Of a DNA stretch of 64,000 bases, positions 1 through 8,934 are shown piece after piece; the first letter of the stretch is position 1, and each line of letters opens with the position of its first letter. The stretch lies in NCBI GenBank assembly GCA_035711845.1, contig DASTBU010000075.1, positions 1 to 64,000 on the forward strand, written 5' to 3'. The position numbers and the translations under genes are program-made. Under the pieces are notes generated by a model. The model searched no databases and was not told where the DNA came from. It worked only from the letters and a program-made list of their open reading frames with translations. This DNA comes from DASTBU01 sp035711845. GTDB taxonomy: Bacteria > Acidobacteriota > Vicinamibacteria > Vicinamibacterales > 2-12-FULL-66-21.

Positions 1-114
1 GAAGCGATTTACAACTCGCTGCTACGCGCGACCGATACGACCGGCAACGGCCGCCCGGTTCGCGCGCTGCCGATTGCGGAGCTTCGGGGTGTGCTCAAGA
101 AGTATGGACGATAG
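1..114 (+). CDS. C-terminal end of a P1-family (DmpA-like) peptidase, partial
   Basis: The window opens inside a gene: 37 codons are readable before TAG at 112-114. The end of the protein (NSLLRATDTTGNGRPVRALP, then a short helix ending in LKKYGR) resembles the C-terminus of P1-family aminopeptidase/D-esterases (DmpA type). In that family a Thr-Gly segment is followed by an Ala-Leu-Pro motif and a final 'L..YGR' helix. These enzymes are self-cleaving N-terminal-nucleophile aminopeptidases. The catalytic part lies outside the window, so the assignment rests on the tail alone. The next gene converges on it from the other strand. Confidence 0.55.
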   Translation, partial: EAIYNSLLRATDTTGNGRPVRALPIAELRGVLKKYGR

Positions 115-132
115 GGAGGGATGGACAGTAGT

Positions 133-201
133 CACGTACGATGTGCGACGTGCGACGTGCGACGTGCGACATGCAGGGCCGCAAATCGCACGTCGCACGT
201 G
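133..201. repeat. Heptamer array A1 (GACGTGC type), inverted pair
   Basis: Six consecutive 7-base units run from 133 to 174 (CACGTAC, GATGTGC, GACGTGC three times, GACATGC). A 13-base spacer follows, then two units in the opposite orientation (GCACGTC, GCACGTG, 188-201). It fills the gap between two convergent genes and could fold as a hairpin. The same unit recurs at 52499-52526. Confidence 0.85.
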
Positions 202-203
202 AA

Positions 204-3200
204 TCACCGCAGCCCCAAGCCCGCCGGCACGGTCAACGTGATGTTGTGCTTCGCGAGCGCGCTGCTCAGGGCCGATGCCTTCGTGAGCAGACCGTTCGCC
301 TGATCGAAGAGCTTCGGGACCTGCGCCTTCGCGTCGGTGTAGGCCGTCAATGCGGCCGCCGTCGGCCACATCCCAGCCATCAGCGCGTTCTTGGCAGCCG
401 CGGCACGCTGCAGCGGATTGTCAACAGCGCCTCCGCCGCGGCCGCCCCGGCCCCGCCCTCCGGCCGGAGGCGCGAACTTCGGCGCCAACTCAGCCAGTTC
501 CTTGCGCACCGCGTCGAACATGGCCTTCACGTCCGGTGGCAGATCGCTGCGCCCTTCGAACTCCTTGGCCAGCTCGCCCATCCGGGTATTGAACGGAGCG
601 AGCGAGTTTCCGATCTCGGTTCCCCGGCGCTGCAACTCGTGCATCTCCATCGCCATGTCGAACATCTTCCGGCGCTCGGCATCGGTCAGCACGACGTCCG
701 GATCCGCGGTCACGCGCAACGGCTTGGTATCGACTGTCTTTCCATCGACAACGAGCGCGACGGTGTAAGTGCCCGGCAACACGTAAGGACCCGCGGCGCC
801 ACCGCCGCCACCCCCGAAGCCTCCAAATCCGCCACCACCGCCGCCGCAACCAGCGCCGAACGGGCTCTCCTGCTGGCCCGCGCCGCCTCCGCCTTCACGT
901 CCTCCACCCGACTCTCCTCCACGACCGCCGCGGTCGACTGGCGCCGGCGCCGGCTGCACGCGCAAGTCCCAGCAGGCCGACTGCATGCCGGCCTTGTTGC
1001 TGGTGGCCAGCACCGGACCCGAGATCTCCCGCGCCTCCCGGCCCGTTGCATCCGTGATCCGCAACTGCACAGCACCAACGTCCTTCTTCAGGAGCCACGT
1101 GATCACCGCCGCCTGCGGGGGGTTTTCGCCAAAGAACGTCTGGTCGCCCCAGAACTCGTAGTTACGGTCCCTCGCCGGGCGACGGAACATCGCCGCCGGC
1201 GGCGGGCTGAACAGACTGGCGTCGGTTGACCTCGCCTGCGCCGCGGCGTATTCCTGGATGGGCGCCAGGTTGTCGAGAATCCAGATCGCACGGCCGTGCG
1301 TAGCGAGAATCATCGCGTTGTCGCGCGGGTGCAGCACAATCTCGTCGATGCGGACCGTCGGGAGGTTCGCCTCGAGCCGCTGCCACACCTTGCCGCGATC
1401 GAGCGATACGAACAGGCCCGTTTCCGTCGCCAGATACAACACGTCCGGATTCTTGTGATCCTCGGTCAGCGACCGCGCCACCTCGTCCTTCAGGTTCCCC
1501 ACGAGGGGTTGCCACGTCTGACCGTAGTCGCTGCTGGCATAGACGTAGGTGCCGAAGTCGTTCTGGCGGTGCCCGTCGAAGGTCGCGTACACGGTGCCCT
1601 CGTCGAAACGCGAGGCGACGACTTCCGACACATACACACCCTGCGGGATCCCCTGAATTCTGTCGGTCACCTTCGTCCACGTCTTGCCCGTGTCGCGCGA
1701 CACCTGGACGGTGCCGTCGTCGGTCCCGACGTAGAGCACACCCGCACGCTTCGGCGATTCCGAGAACGTGACAATGGTCGGCCACGCCGAGATCCCGTCG
1801 TTCCGCGACAGGCGAATCTCGCTGCCCTTCACGCCCATCGTGACGATCTCGTCACGATTCTGGCCGCTGGTGAGATCAGGGCTGATCGCGGTCCACGAGA
1901 GACCACGGTCCGTGGACCTGAACACCCTGTTGGCTGCGGCGTAGACGACCCTCGAATCGTGCGGCGAGAGCGCGATTGGCGTATCCCAGTGCCAGCGATA
2001 ACCGGGCTCGCCAGGCGCCGGCTGTGGACGCACGCTCATTGTTTCCCCGGTCACGCGATCGACGCGGACGATGTTGCCGTCCTGGGACTCGCTGAAGGCG
2101 ATTCGGTAGTCCCTGGGATCCTGGAGCACGACGAACCCGTCGCCACCCTGCAGGGTCGCCCAGTGATGGTTCGCGATGCCCGCGGCGCCGCGCACGGCAC
2201 TGGGCCCGCACCAGTTGTAGTTGTCCTGCATGCCGCCGCACACGTTGTACGGCGTCGCGTTGTCCACGCTCACGTGGTAGAAGAGCCCGACCGGCAGGTT
2301 CGGAAGAAATTGCCAGCTCTTTGCCTTGTCGTACGACACGGCCAATCCGCCGTCGTTGCCGATCAGGACGTGATCGGAGTTCGACGGGTTGATCCAGATG
2401 GCGTGGACGTCGTCGTGCGTGGATCGGGCCACGTCGGTGGCCATCGTTTTCCCACCGTCGAGCGTCTGGTGCAGGCCCACGCCTCCGAGATAGACGACTT
2501 CCGGGTCGTTCGGGTCGATGTTGATCTGGCTGAAGTACATCGGCCGCGGGTTCGCGTTGTTCACTTTCCGCCAGGTGGTGCCCGCATCATCGGATCGGTA
2601 AAGGCCTGTGGGAAGAGCGTTGAGCGGCTGCTGTCCACCTCGCCCTCCGGCTTCCTGGCCACCGGGTCCGCCCTGCCCGCGCCCGCCACCCTGGGGCGCC
2701 GGGCCCTCGATCAACGCATAGAGGATGTCAGGACGCTTACGGTAGACGTCGAGAGCGGTGCGTCCGAGGGGTCCGTCCGGAATTCCACCGGTCAGACGTG
2801 CCCAGGTCTCCCCCGCATCCGTGGATTTCCAGAGCCCACTGCCGCTTCCGCCGCCGTTGAAGCAGCACGCCGTGCGTCGGCGCTGATAGGTGGTGGCATA
2901 AACGACCGTGCTGTCGGCCGGATCGATGACGACCTCGTTGGCGCCCGTGTCATCGTCCACTTTCAGGACCTGCTTCCAGGTCGCGCCGCCGTCAGTCGTC
3001 TTGTACACGCCGCGCTCGCCTCCAGGACCCCAGAGGCTGCCGGTTGCGGCCACGAAGACAATATTGTTGTTGCGCTCGTCGATGGCGATCCGGTTGATGT
3101 GTCTGGAGGTGCGCAAGCCGACGTGCCGATAATGCTTGCCGCCGTCTGTCGACTTGAAGACGCCATGTCCCCAGGACACGCTCTGGCGATTGCTGGATTC

Positions 3201-3554
3201 GCCCGTGCCCACCCAGACGAGGTCCGGGTTCGACTGGGAGATCGTGACGTCGCCTATCGACATCAGCCCCTGGTCCTGCAGTTGCGGTTCGAACGTCGTG
3301 CCGTTGTTGACGGTCTTCCAGACTCCGCCGTGCGCGGTGCCAACGTAATAGACGGCCGGATTGGCTTCGTAGACGGCGAGATCGGAGATGCGCCCCGACA
3401 TCGAGGCCGGACCGATGGAGCGGAAATGGAGCGCGCTGAACGGACCGCGCGCCGGCTGGCTTGCGGGCGCCTGTTCGCTTCGGCCGACCAGGGGCTGGGC
3501 AGCGAACGTCCCGGCCAGCGCCGTCGCCAGCCCGATGAAACGACATGGCCTCAT
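204..3554 (-). CDS. Secreted Asp-box (BNR/sortilin-like) beta-propeller protein
   Basis: Predicted 1116-residue exported protein. ATG at 3554 is preferred because GGGAGGACT lies just upstream and a signal peptide (MRPCRFIGLATALAGTFA) follows; an in-frame TTG at 3569 is the alternative. At least eight Asp-box motifs of the form S/T-x-D-x-G-x-x-W are visible (STDGGKHY, TTDGGATW, STDAGETW, SDDAGTTW, STDRGLSW, SRDTGKTW, SSDYGQTW, SLDRGKVW). They indicate one or two seven- to ten-bladed beta-propellers of the sortilin/exo-sialidase fold. Such proteins are often annotated 'glycosyl hydrolase', but Asp-boxes are structural, so no catalytic activity can be claimed. After the propellers come a glycine-rich stretch (genome about 780-960) and an alpha-helical tail. 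Periplasmic or extracellular. Confidence 0.85.
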   Translation of the reverse strand: MRPCRFIGLATALAGTFAAQPLVGRSEQAPASQPARGPFSALHFRSIGPASMSGRISDLAVYEANPAVYYVGTAHGGVWKTVNNGTTFEPQLQDQGLMSIGDVTISQSNPDLVWVGTGESSNRQSVSWGHGVFKSTDGGKHYRHVGLRTSRHINRIAIDERNNNIVFVAATGSLWGPGGERGVYKTTDGGATWKQVLKVDDDTGANEVVIDPADSTVVYATTYQRRRTACCFNGGGSGSGLWKSTDAGETWARLTGGIPDGPLGRTALDVYRKRPDILYALIEGPAPQGGGRGQGGPGGQEAGGRGGQQPLNALPTGLYRSDDAGTTWRKVNNANPRPMYFSQINIDPNDPEVVYLGGVGLHQTLDGGKTMATDVARSTHDDVHAIWINPSNSDHVLIGNDGGLAVSYDKAKSWQFLPNLPVGLFYHVSVDNATPYNVCGGMQDNYNWCGPSAVRGAAGIANHHWATLQGGDGFVVLQDPRDYRIAFSESQDGNIVRVDRVTGETMSVRPQPAPGEPGYRWHWDTPIALSPHDSRVVYAAANRVFRSTDRGLSWTAISPDLTSGQNRDEIVTMGVKGSEIRLSRNDGISAWPTIVTFSESPKRAGVLYVGTDDGTVQVSRDTGKTWTKVTDRIQGIPQGVYVSEVVASRFDEGTVYATFDGHRQNDFGTYVYASSDYGQTWQPLVGNLKDEVARSLTEDHKNPDVLYLATETGLFVSLDRGKVWQRLEANLPTVRIDEIVLHPRDNAMILATHGRAIWILDNLAPIQEYAAAQARSTDASLFSPPPAAMFRRPARDRNYEFWGDQTFFGENPPQAAVITWLLKKDVGAVQLRITDATGREAREISGPVLATSNKAGMQSACWDLRVQPAPAPVDRGGRGGESGGGREGGGGAGQQESPFGAGCGGGGGGFGGFGGGGGGAAGPYVLPGTYTVALVVDGKTVDTKPLRVTADPDVVLTDAERRKMFDMAMEMHELQRRGTEIGNSLAPFNTRMGELAKEFEGRSDLPPDVKAMFDAVRKELAELAPKFAPPAGGRGRGGRGGGAVDNPLQRAAAAKNALMAGMWPTAAALTAYTDAKAQVPKLFDQANGLLTKASALSSALAKHNITLTVPAGLGLR

Positions 3555-3636
3555 GCGGAGTCCTCCCAAACGCCGAGATGGCGGGTGCTGGCTATCCGGT
3601 CGCCGCAGGGATCGTATTTACATCGGACACTCATGC

Positions 3637-3719
3637 TTGAGCTATCAGCTGCCACTTACCAGGCATCAGTAACAGTCAGCTCGAGCTGTCAGGTCGCTGA
3701 GAGCTTGAGAGCTGGGAGC
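3637..3719. repeat. Heptamer array A2 (AGCT-core type), degenerate
   Basis: Imperfect copies of ATCAGCT, ACAGTCA, GAGAGCT and related words occur with roughly 7-base spacing between two minus-strand genes. It is more decayed than the other arrays. The left part carries TCAGCT-type words and the right part GAGAGCT-type words, so it is again roughly inverted. Confidence 0.55.
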
Positions 3720-3730
3720 CGATCCACCTG

Positions 3731-5491
3731 TTACGACCCGGCTTTTCTCAACGTCCGCGTGACCTTGCCCTCCTGGCCCTCCAGGCCGACAACCGCGCGC
3801 ACGAGGTAGTCTCCGGGCTGGAGCTCCCCGAGCGGGATGGTCGCCGACATCACGAATTTGTCGGGCTCACTGGTGGCAGACGGCGTCAGTGGCAGGGCGT
3901 GCAGCGGTTGCCCTGCCGGATCCTGAAACACTTCCACGTATGCCTTCAGCGGGCCAGCCGGGCGACCGTACAATTCGATCATGGCCAGCGCTTCCGACTC
4001 CGTCCGGAACTGCATCACGGGCATGGGGCCGGCCTCCGTCATCTTCCCGAAGACGAGATCGCCGAGTCGAATCGGGCCTGCCTCGAGGAGCGCGGCGGCG
4101 ACAGGTATGTCCACCGTACCAGGACGGCCGGAAACATCGGTCGACGCGACGCGAAGGCGGTACTCCCCTGCCGGTACTACCAGCGCGGCAATGGTCGTCG
4201 GCCCCTTCAGGTCCTCCGATTGCCCGTTCCACTGGGCTTTGTTGCTCCCGGCCTTGTCGTACATCACGATGGTCGCGGACTTGAGCGTCGCGGCGCTATC
4301 CACGGCCTCGAAGAGCGCCAGAATCCTGATCTTGTCGTCGCCGGGGTTGCGAGACGAGTACGCTGCCGCACGCAACGGGAAGTCATGGAACGCAGTGGCC
4401 ACACGTATCATGTCGCGGGGCGTCACGGGACCCTTGCCGGGGAGCTTGGGCAGCGTCAAATCACGCGGAGCCCGTATGGTCGTTCCGCCGCGCGCGACAG
4501 CGACTTCGATTCGTTTGGCGCCGGTGCCGCGGTCCGACGCGTCCGGTTCGAAGCCAACGAGATAGTAGGCCGACGTGCTCCGGGCGATTCGAGCCATCTG
4601 CGAGGCCGCGTTGGCGCCCATCCGGACGTGCTCGCCATTGGTCGCCCCAGCAAGATTCTCGAGTCCGCCTGCGGCTTCCGGCAGCTGGGTCGCTGCGGCG
4701 TCCAGTACTTCAATGACGAAGAACGGCGCTCGTGAGGCCTGGGCCACGCCGCCGAGCTCGGTGAACTGCTCGTTGCGCAGCGGGCACTCCTCAGAGGTCG
4801 TCTCGGCACCCATCCGAGCTGTTTGCCCCGACTGAAATGCCGCAACCGACGTCGAGAAGAAAACGACAGCGGGTGGCGCCGCGGGGTTCGCCGCCGCGAA
4901 GACGGCCCGCAGCGCGCCGAGCGTCCTCGTCGTGCGGCAGCGCAGGTCCCCGGTTGTTTCCCGCGCCGATCCATGCCCCGCCAGCGTCGCGACGGCAGCC
5001 TTGACCTTCTCGATCTCGCGCGTCAGGCCCATGTTGACTCCTCCGAGCCTGACGCTCACGAGTCCGACGCGATCGCGCGGGGACACGGACGTGAGGAGCG
5101 AGCCAATCGCCTCCTTCACGGGCACTTCCTTCCCCGGGGTAACTGATTCTTCGTCGACGAGGATGAAGAGATCGCGGCCATCCGGCGCCACGACTTCGTT
5201 GGTTGTGAACGGCAGCGGCATCAACGCCGGCGGCCGTGTCGCGGTGGCGTCCGGACGCAGGTCCACGAGCTGAAACGTCTTGATCTCCCGGGACCGGCCG
5301 TCTACCTTCAGGGTGACGTCGCCGGCCTTCAGGTCGAGTATCGGCTGTCCATCCCCGGTGATCGCCCGGACCGGCAGCCTGATGGTCCCGCTACCCTGCT
5401 GCGCCACCAGCCCCGAGGACATCGCCGCGGCCGCGAGGGCCAACAGGATCGAAATCACCAGGCCAGAACGGCCAGAAGGTGGGTGTGACAT
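3731..5491 (-). CDS. Secreted VWFA-related protein (acidobacterial type)
   Basis: Predicted 586 residues. ATG at 5491 is chosen because a signal peptide follows directly (hydrophobic SGLVISILLALAAAAMSSGL, cleavage near VAQQ); the frame stays open further upstream. The protein has the layout of the acidobacterial VWFA-related family: an N-terminal stretch with 'VRAITGDGQPILDL' and 'GDVTLKVDG', then a von Willebrand A-like domain beginning at DLFILVDEES, then beta-rich C-terminal domains. The metal-site motif DxSxS appears as DEESV, so it is degenerate. Substrate and partner are unknown. These proteins are abundant in Acidobacteriota; a second copy lies at 13181-15280. Confidence 0.8.
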   Translation of the reverse strand: MSHPPSGRSGLVISILLALAAAAMSSGLVAQQGSGTIRLPVRAITGDGQPILDLKAGDVTLKVDGRSREIKTFQLVDLRPDATATRPPALMPLPFTTNEVVAPDGRDLFILVDEESVTPGKEVPVKEAIGSLLTSVSPRDRVGLVSVRLGGVNMGLTREIEKVKAAVATLAGHGSARETTGDLRCRTTRTLGALRAVFAAANPAAPPAVVFFSTSVAAFQSGQTARMGAETTSEECPLRNEQFTELGGVAQASRAPFFVIEVLDAAATQLPEAAGGLENLAGATNGEHVRMGANAASQMARIARSTSAYYLVGFEPDASDRGTGAKRIEVAVARGGTTIRAPRDLTLPKLPGKGPVTPRDMIRVATAFHDFPLRAAAYSSRNPGDDKIRILALFEAVDSAATLKSATIVMYDKAGSNKAQWNGQSEDLKGPTTIAALVVPAGEYRLRVASTDVSGRPGTVDIPVAAALLEAGPIRLGDLVFGKMTEAGPMPVMQFRTESEALAMIELYGRPAGPLKAYVEVFQDPAGQPLHALPLTPSATSEPDKFVMSATIPLGELQPGDYLVRAVVGLEGQEGKVTRTLRKAGS

Positions 5492-5670
5492 GCGCAGAGC
5501 ATACACCGGAGCACAGGTGCGCGGAATCGGGAGTGCCGCTCGCTGATTGCAGGCAACGGCTCCACCCTGGAGTCTCCGGGCCAACGAGCCACACGCGGCA
5601 CGTTATCCGCCGCTGAAATCCACCGGGAGCCGCTCGATGGCCATGAGCGATTCGCGATGTCCTTCTGGAC

Positions 5671-6798
5671 CTAATCCGTCGGACGCCCTTCCAGCAGTGG
5701 CGCGCTTTCCTCGAGCCGAGGGCCCTTCTCATCGCACACGGCAAACCGCGCCGGGTTGTTCGGCGCGCTGTACATCACCACGCCGGCATACTCGCCGCGC
5801 GCATTACAGATATAGAAGTTGATGTTGAAGTTGGGCTCGCCGCGCGCATTGAGCAGCCGCTTTTCGATCGTGTTGGCTTTGATCCGTTCGAGCGCGATCA
5901 TCCCGGCATCTTTGGGATGCTGTCCGCGTCGCATCTCCTCGACGATCAGAAACGAACAGAGGTTGTACAGATTGGCCTCCCCGCGACCCGTGGAGCCGGC
6001 TGCCCCGACCGCCCCATCGACATAGAGGCCGGCGCCCAGAATCGGGGAATCGCCGACGCGGCCCGGTATCTTCCAGGCCAGGCCGCTGGTCGTCGTGACC
6101 CCGCAGATCTCCCCTTTGGCATTGACGCCGTTGCAGTTGATGGTGCCGTAGAAATGGTGGGCGTCCACGAACCCCTCGGCGATCATCGACTGTTCGACCT
6201 GGCGGAACGCCGCCTCGCGCTTGGTTGGATCGAGATAGTGCAGCGGATCCGAGCGTCGCTTCCATTCGAGCCACACGGCCCGCGACCTCTCGGTGTTCAG
6301 ATCGTCCTCGATCTTGAAGCCCATGTTGCGCGCGAAATCCTGCGCATCCCTGCCGACGATCAAATGGTGGTCGGTCTCGTCCATCACCTTGCGGGCGACG
6401 AGGGACGGCGTCCTGACGCCTTCGATAGACGCCACGGCGCCCGCGCGCTTCCGCGGGCCATGCATGCACGAAGCGTCCAGCTGCACCACGCCATTCGCAT
6501 TGGGCAGGCCGCCGTACCCGACGCTCGTGTCCTCAGGATCGAGCTCGACGATGTTCACGCCAGCGATGAGGGCATCGAGGACATCGTTGCCTTCGACCAT
6601 CATCGCGAACGCCGTCTCCACGCAGGTCCGCGGGCCTCCGTTCTTGAAACGGTGCCCATTGGCCGAGGAAACCACGACCGGCTTCACGCTTCGCGGGGTC
6701 ATCATCATGGGCGCCTGCGCGGAAGGGCGAGCCGCTGCCGCGAGGCCGGCGGCGGCACCGGTCAGCACGAACTCACGCCGATTCACTCTTCGAGACAT
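5671..6798 (-). CDS. N4-(beta-N-acetylglucosaminyl)-L-asparaginase, Tat-exported
   Basis: Predicted 375 residues, Ntn-hydrolase of the glycosylasparaginase (type 2 asparaginase) family, which cleaves GlcNAc-Asn linkages or isoaspartyl/Asn substrates. The N-terminus has a twin-arginine signal (SRRVNRREFVLTGAAAG) followed by an Ala-rich hydrophobic stretch. The catalytic threonine should be in FYGTINCNG, where the precursor self-cleaves. Downstream, GVTTTSG and GRVGDSPILGAG are family hallmarks that bind substrate and keep the fold. tatA-tatC in the same window would supply the export machinery. Its neighbour is a secreted creatininase-like amidohydrolase in the same orientation, 90 bases away. 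Confidence 0.88.
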   Translation of the reverse strand: MSRRVNRREFVLTGAAAGLAAAARPSAQAPMMMTPRSVKPVVVSSANGHRFKNGGPRTCVETAFAMMVEGNDVLDALIAGVNIVELDPEDTSVGYGGLPNANGVVQLDASCMHGPRKRAGAVASIEGVRTPSLVARKVMDETDHHLIVGRDAQDFARNMGFKIEDDLNTERSRAVWLEWKRRSDPLHYLDPTKREAAFRQVEQSMIAEGFVDAHHFYGTINCNGVNAKGEICGVTTTSGLAWKIPGRVGDSPILGAGLYVDGAVGAAGSTGRGEANLYNLCSFLIVEEMRRGQHPKDAGMIALERIKANTIEKRLLNARGEPNFNINFYICNARGEYAGVVMYSAPNNPARFAVCDEKGPRLEESAPLLEGRPTD

Positions 6799-6812
6799 GG
6801 GTGGCTCCGCTC

Positions 6813-6890
6813 TCAGTATCAGCTATCAGGTTTCAGCCATCGACTATCAGCTCCCAACTGAGAGCTACTGAGAGCTGACAGCTGAAAGCT
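6813..6890. repeat. Heptamer array A3 (AGCT-core), inverted pair
   Basis: Left arm 6813-6853: TCAGTA, then TCAGCTA, TCAGGTT, TCAGCCA, TCGACTA, TCAGCTC. A 6-base spacer follows, then the right arm in the opposite sense: GAGAGCT, ACT, GAGAGCT, GACAGCT, GAAAGCT (6860-6890). It fills the gap between two minus-strand genes, abutting the stop codon of the upstream one. Confidence 0.85.
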
Positions 6891-7716
6891 ACTTCGAACC
6901 GTCGATCATGTTCCATTTCCGGATCGTCTCCTCGACCAGGCCGGCAACCTTCTGGTTCACGCGGTCGAAGTATTGTCTGGCCTTCACGGGATCGAACTTC
7001 GGAAACCCCTGCCCTTCCTTGTACAGGCCGATGCTCGAGGGCGACGGATAAGCGCTCCATGTCCCCGCCCCGGGGTTCGCCGTCGTCATCTCCGGTCCCG
7101 TGTAGCGGCCCTGGTGGACCAGCGAGGGGTCGATGGCGAGCATGAAGGCGTTCTCGTTCTCGCCTGCGTGTCCGCCGTCTTCACCGAACACCTCGAGCGT
7201 GACGTCGGAGCAGTAGCTCCACCAGTTCACGACCAGCGTCCGGACGCCTGCTTGCCGGCCGACCTCGACACCGAGGGCGGACAGCACGGCGGTCTGCGGG
7301 CCGCCGTGACCGTTGATGAGGATGATGTTGCGGAATCGGTTCTTTGCGAGCCCCAGCAGTATGGCCTTGACGTAAGGCCGATACGCTTCCTCGGGGATCG
7401 TAAAGGCGCCCGGGTAGGCGTCCATCGAGCCCGTGATGCCATAGGGCACGACAGGAGCAATCATCGCGTTGACGCGCGGCGCGATCGCGCGCGCAATCGC
7501 AAGAGGGGCGATGATGTCGGCGCCGTTGGCCGTCACCCCGTGCGGCTCCAGCGTCCCGAACGGAACGAGCACCGTGTCGATCTTCCCGGGAACCAGCTCG
7601 CGGAACTCCATCCAGTTGATCCGCTCGAGCTCCCGAGTGGCCGGTGTTTGCGCGCGGGCCGGCCCCACCAGCAGGGCCAGGACGAGGAGACCAAGCAACG
7701 GGTGGCGACAGCTCAT
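6889..7716 (-). CDS. Secreted creatininase-family amidohydrolase
   Basis: Predicted 275 residues. The signal peptide (PLLGLLVLALLVGPARAQ) implies export, which is unusual because typical creatininases and MftE-like peptidases are cytoplasmic. The family metal-binding pattern is present: E and H in FGTLEPHG, D in NGADI, H in INGHGG, and E in HAGENENAF. These sites hold two metal ions for hydrolysis of cyclic or linear amides. Length is close to the usual 240-270 residues plus signal. The start has no strong ribosome site. The substrate cannot be told; creatinine itself is unlikely for a secreted member. Confidence 0.8.
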   Translation of the reverse strand: MSCRHPLLGLLVLALLVGPARAQTPATRELERINWMEFRELVPGKIDTVLVPFGTLEPHGVTANGADIIAPLAIARAIAPRVNAMIAPVVPYGITGSMDAYPGAFTIPEEAYRPYVKAILLGLAKNRFRNIILINGHGGPQTAVLSALGVEVGRQAGVRTLVVNWWSYCSDVTLEVFGEDGGHAGENENAFMLAIDPSLVHQGRYTGPEMTTANPGAGTWSAYPSPSSIGLYKEGQGFPKFDPVKARQYFDRVNQKVAGLVEETIRKWNMIDGSK

Positions 7717-7741
7717 AGGTCGGCGTAGTGTAGCGGATTTG

Positions 7742-7771
7742 TTGACGGCTGCGGAAAAGGGCGGCTACGAT
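7742..7771 (+). promoter_or_regulatory. Candidate sigma70-type promoter for the dehydratase gene
   Basis: TTGACG (7742-7747) and TACGAT (7766-7771) are separated by 18 bases. It points to transcription starting around 7777-7780. That argues against the first possible start codon (GTG 7774) of the gene behind it. Confidence 0.45.
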
Positions 7772-7833
7772 CGGTGAGCCCATCGCCAGAACTCTGGCAA
7801 TTCCTGGCACATCGGCACACCTGGCAAATAACG

Positions 7834-8799
7834 TTGGTCAGAAACATTTCTCTCGGTACGATTCGCGAAGCTGCGGGCGTCATCTACGAAGCGGCGGTCC
7901 GGACACCGCTCCTCAGGCTCCCGACCGAGCCGGGCCAGCCCGAGATTTACCTGAAGCTTGAAGTCCTCCAGCCCATCGGGTCTTTCAAGATTCGCGGGGC
8001 CTACAATGCGGTGCGGCGGTTGACCCAGGCGCAGCTCGCCGGCGGCGTCTGGACCGTGAGCGCCGGAAACGCCGCTCAGGGCGTCGCGCTCGCGGCGCGC
8101 ACGCGGCAGGCCGCCTGCAGCGTGCTCGTCATGGACACCGCTCCCGAAACGAAGCTCGAGGCGATCGAGCGGCTGGGCGCCACCATCGTGAAGGCGTCTT
8201 ACGAGGAGTGCTGGCGCACCGTCGAAGAGCACCGCTCCGGCCGCATGCGGGGGCACTTCGTGCATCCCTTCGATGACGATCTGTTCATCAGCGGCAACGG
8301 CACGATCGGGCTCGAGCTCGTCGAGGATCTTCCGGACGTCGACGCGGTCATCGCGCCGCTTGGCGGCGGTGGTCTGCTCGCCGGCATCGCCTGCGCGCTG
8401 CGGGCGCTCAGGCCGGAGGCTCTCGTGTATGCGGCCGAGCCCGAGACAGCGGCGCCACTCGCGGCCTCCTTCAAGGCGGGACGCGCGAGCTACTTCGAGA
8501 ACTGGCAGCCCTCGTTCGTCGACGGCGCCGGCGGGCGCTCGGTGCTGAACAGCATGTGGCCCATGCTGCACGACTGGGTGGCCGATTCGCTCGTCGTGAG
8601 CCTCGACAGCGCGGCGCGTGCCATGAAGCGGGTCGCCGAGCGCGCGCACGTCATCGCCGAAGGTGCCGCCGCGTGCGCCGTGGCCGCCGCTCTTTCCCCG
8701 GAGCTGGCCAGCCGCGGCCATCGCAAGGTCGTTGCGATTCTGTCGGGAGGTAATATCGACCTCTCCCGTTTCGCGCACCTCGTGGGAGCATGCGAATGA
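7834..8799 (+). CDS. Threonine/serine dehydratase-like PLP enzyme
   Basis: Predicted 321 residues, fold-type II PLP enzyme related to catabolic threonine dehydratase and serine racemase, removing ammonia from Thr/Ser to give 2-oxo acids. The lysine that binds PLP is in GSFKIRGAYN, the substrate loop is VSAGNAAQG, and the phosphate-binding glycine loop is GGGGLLAG. No C-terminal ACT domain is present, so it is not the allosteric biosynthetic IlvA form. The frame is open from GTG 7774. TTG 7834 is preferred because it gives the normal family N-terminus about 20 residues before RTPLLRL and lies after the predicted transcription start. The start is uncertain. Confidence 0.82.
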   Translation: MVRNISLGTIREAAGVIYEAAVRTPLLRLPTEPGQPEIYLKLEVLQPIGSFKIRGAYNAVRRLTQAQLAGGVWTVSAGNAAQGVALAARTRQAACSVLVMDTAPETKLEAIERLGATIVKASYEECWRTVEEHRSGRMRGHFVHPFDDDLFISGNGTIGLELVEDLPDVDAVIAPLGGGGLLAGIACALRALRPEALVYAAEPETAAPLAASFKAGRASYFENWQPSFVDGAGGRSVLNSMWPMLHDWVADSLVVSLDSAARAMKRVAERAHVIAEGAAACAVAAALSPELASRGHRKVVAILSGGNIDLSRFAHLVGACE

Positions 8800-8802
8800 A
8801 AC

Positions 8803-8929
8803 AGGTACCAGCTACGAGCTACCAGCTACCAGCGATCAGACCGTTCGCTGAGTGAAGATGGCCCGCTGGCTGATTGCTGAGCCCCTTTGAACCGATAGCT
8901 TGAGAGCTGAGAGCTGATAGTTGATAGCT
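8803..8929. repeat. Heptamer array A4 (AGCT-core), inverted pair
   Basis: Left arm 8803-8837: AGGTACC, AGCTACG, AGCTACC, AGCTACC, AGCGATC. A 56-base spacer follows. Right arm 8894-8929: GATAGCT, one extra T, GAGAGCT, GAGAGCT, GATAGTT, GATAGCT. The right arm ends five bases before the start codon of the phosphorylase gene, so it occupies the place of the 5' leader. Confidence 0.88.
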
Positions 8930-8934
8930 TCAAC

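Noticed and set aside
780..960. Glycine-rich coding repeats of the Asp-box protein as a mobile or heptamer repeat
   Set aside because: The period is codon-based (GGC/GGN runs), not seven bases, and lies within a normal low-complexity linker.
1296..3809. Long plus-strand open frame antisense to the Asp-box gene
   Set aside because: It has no family motif and mirrors the third-position GC of the real minus-strand gene, which has a signal peptide, ribosome site and eight Asp-boxes.
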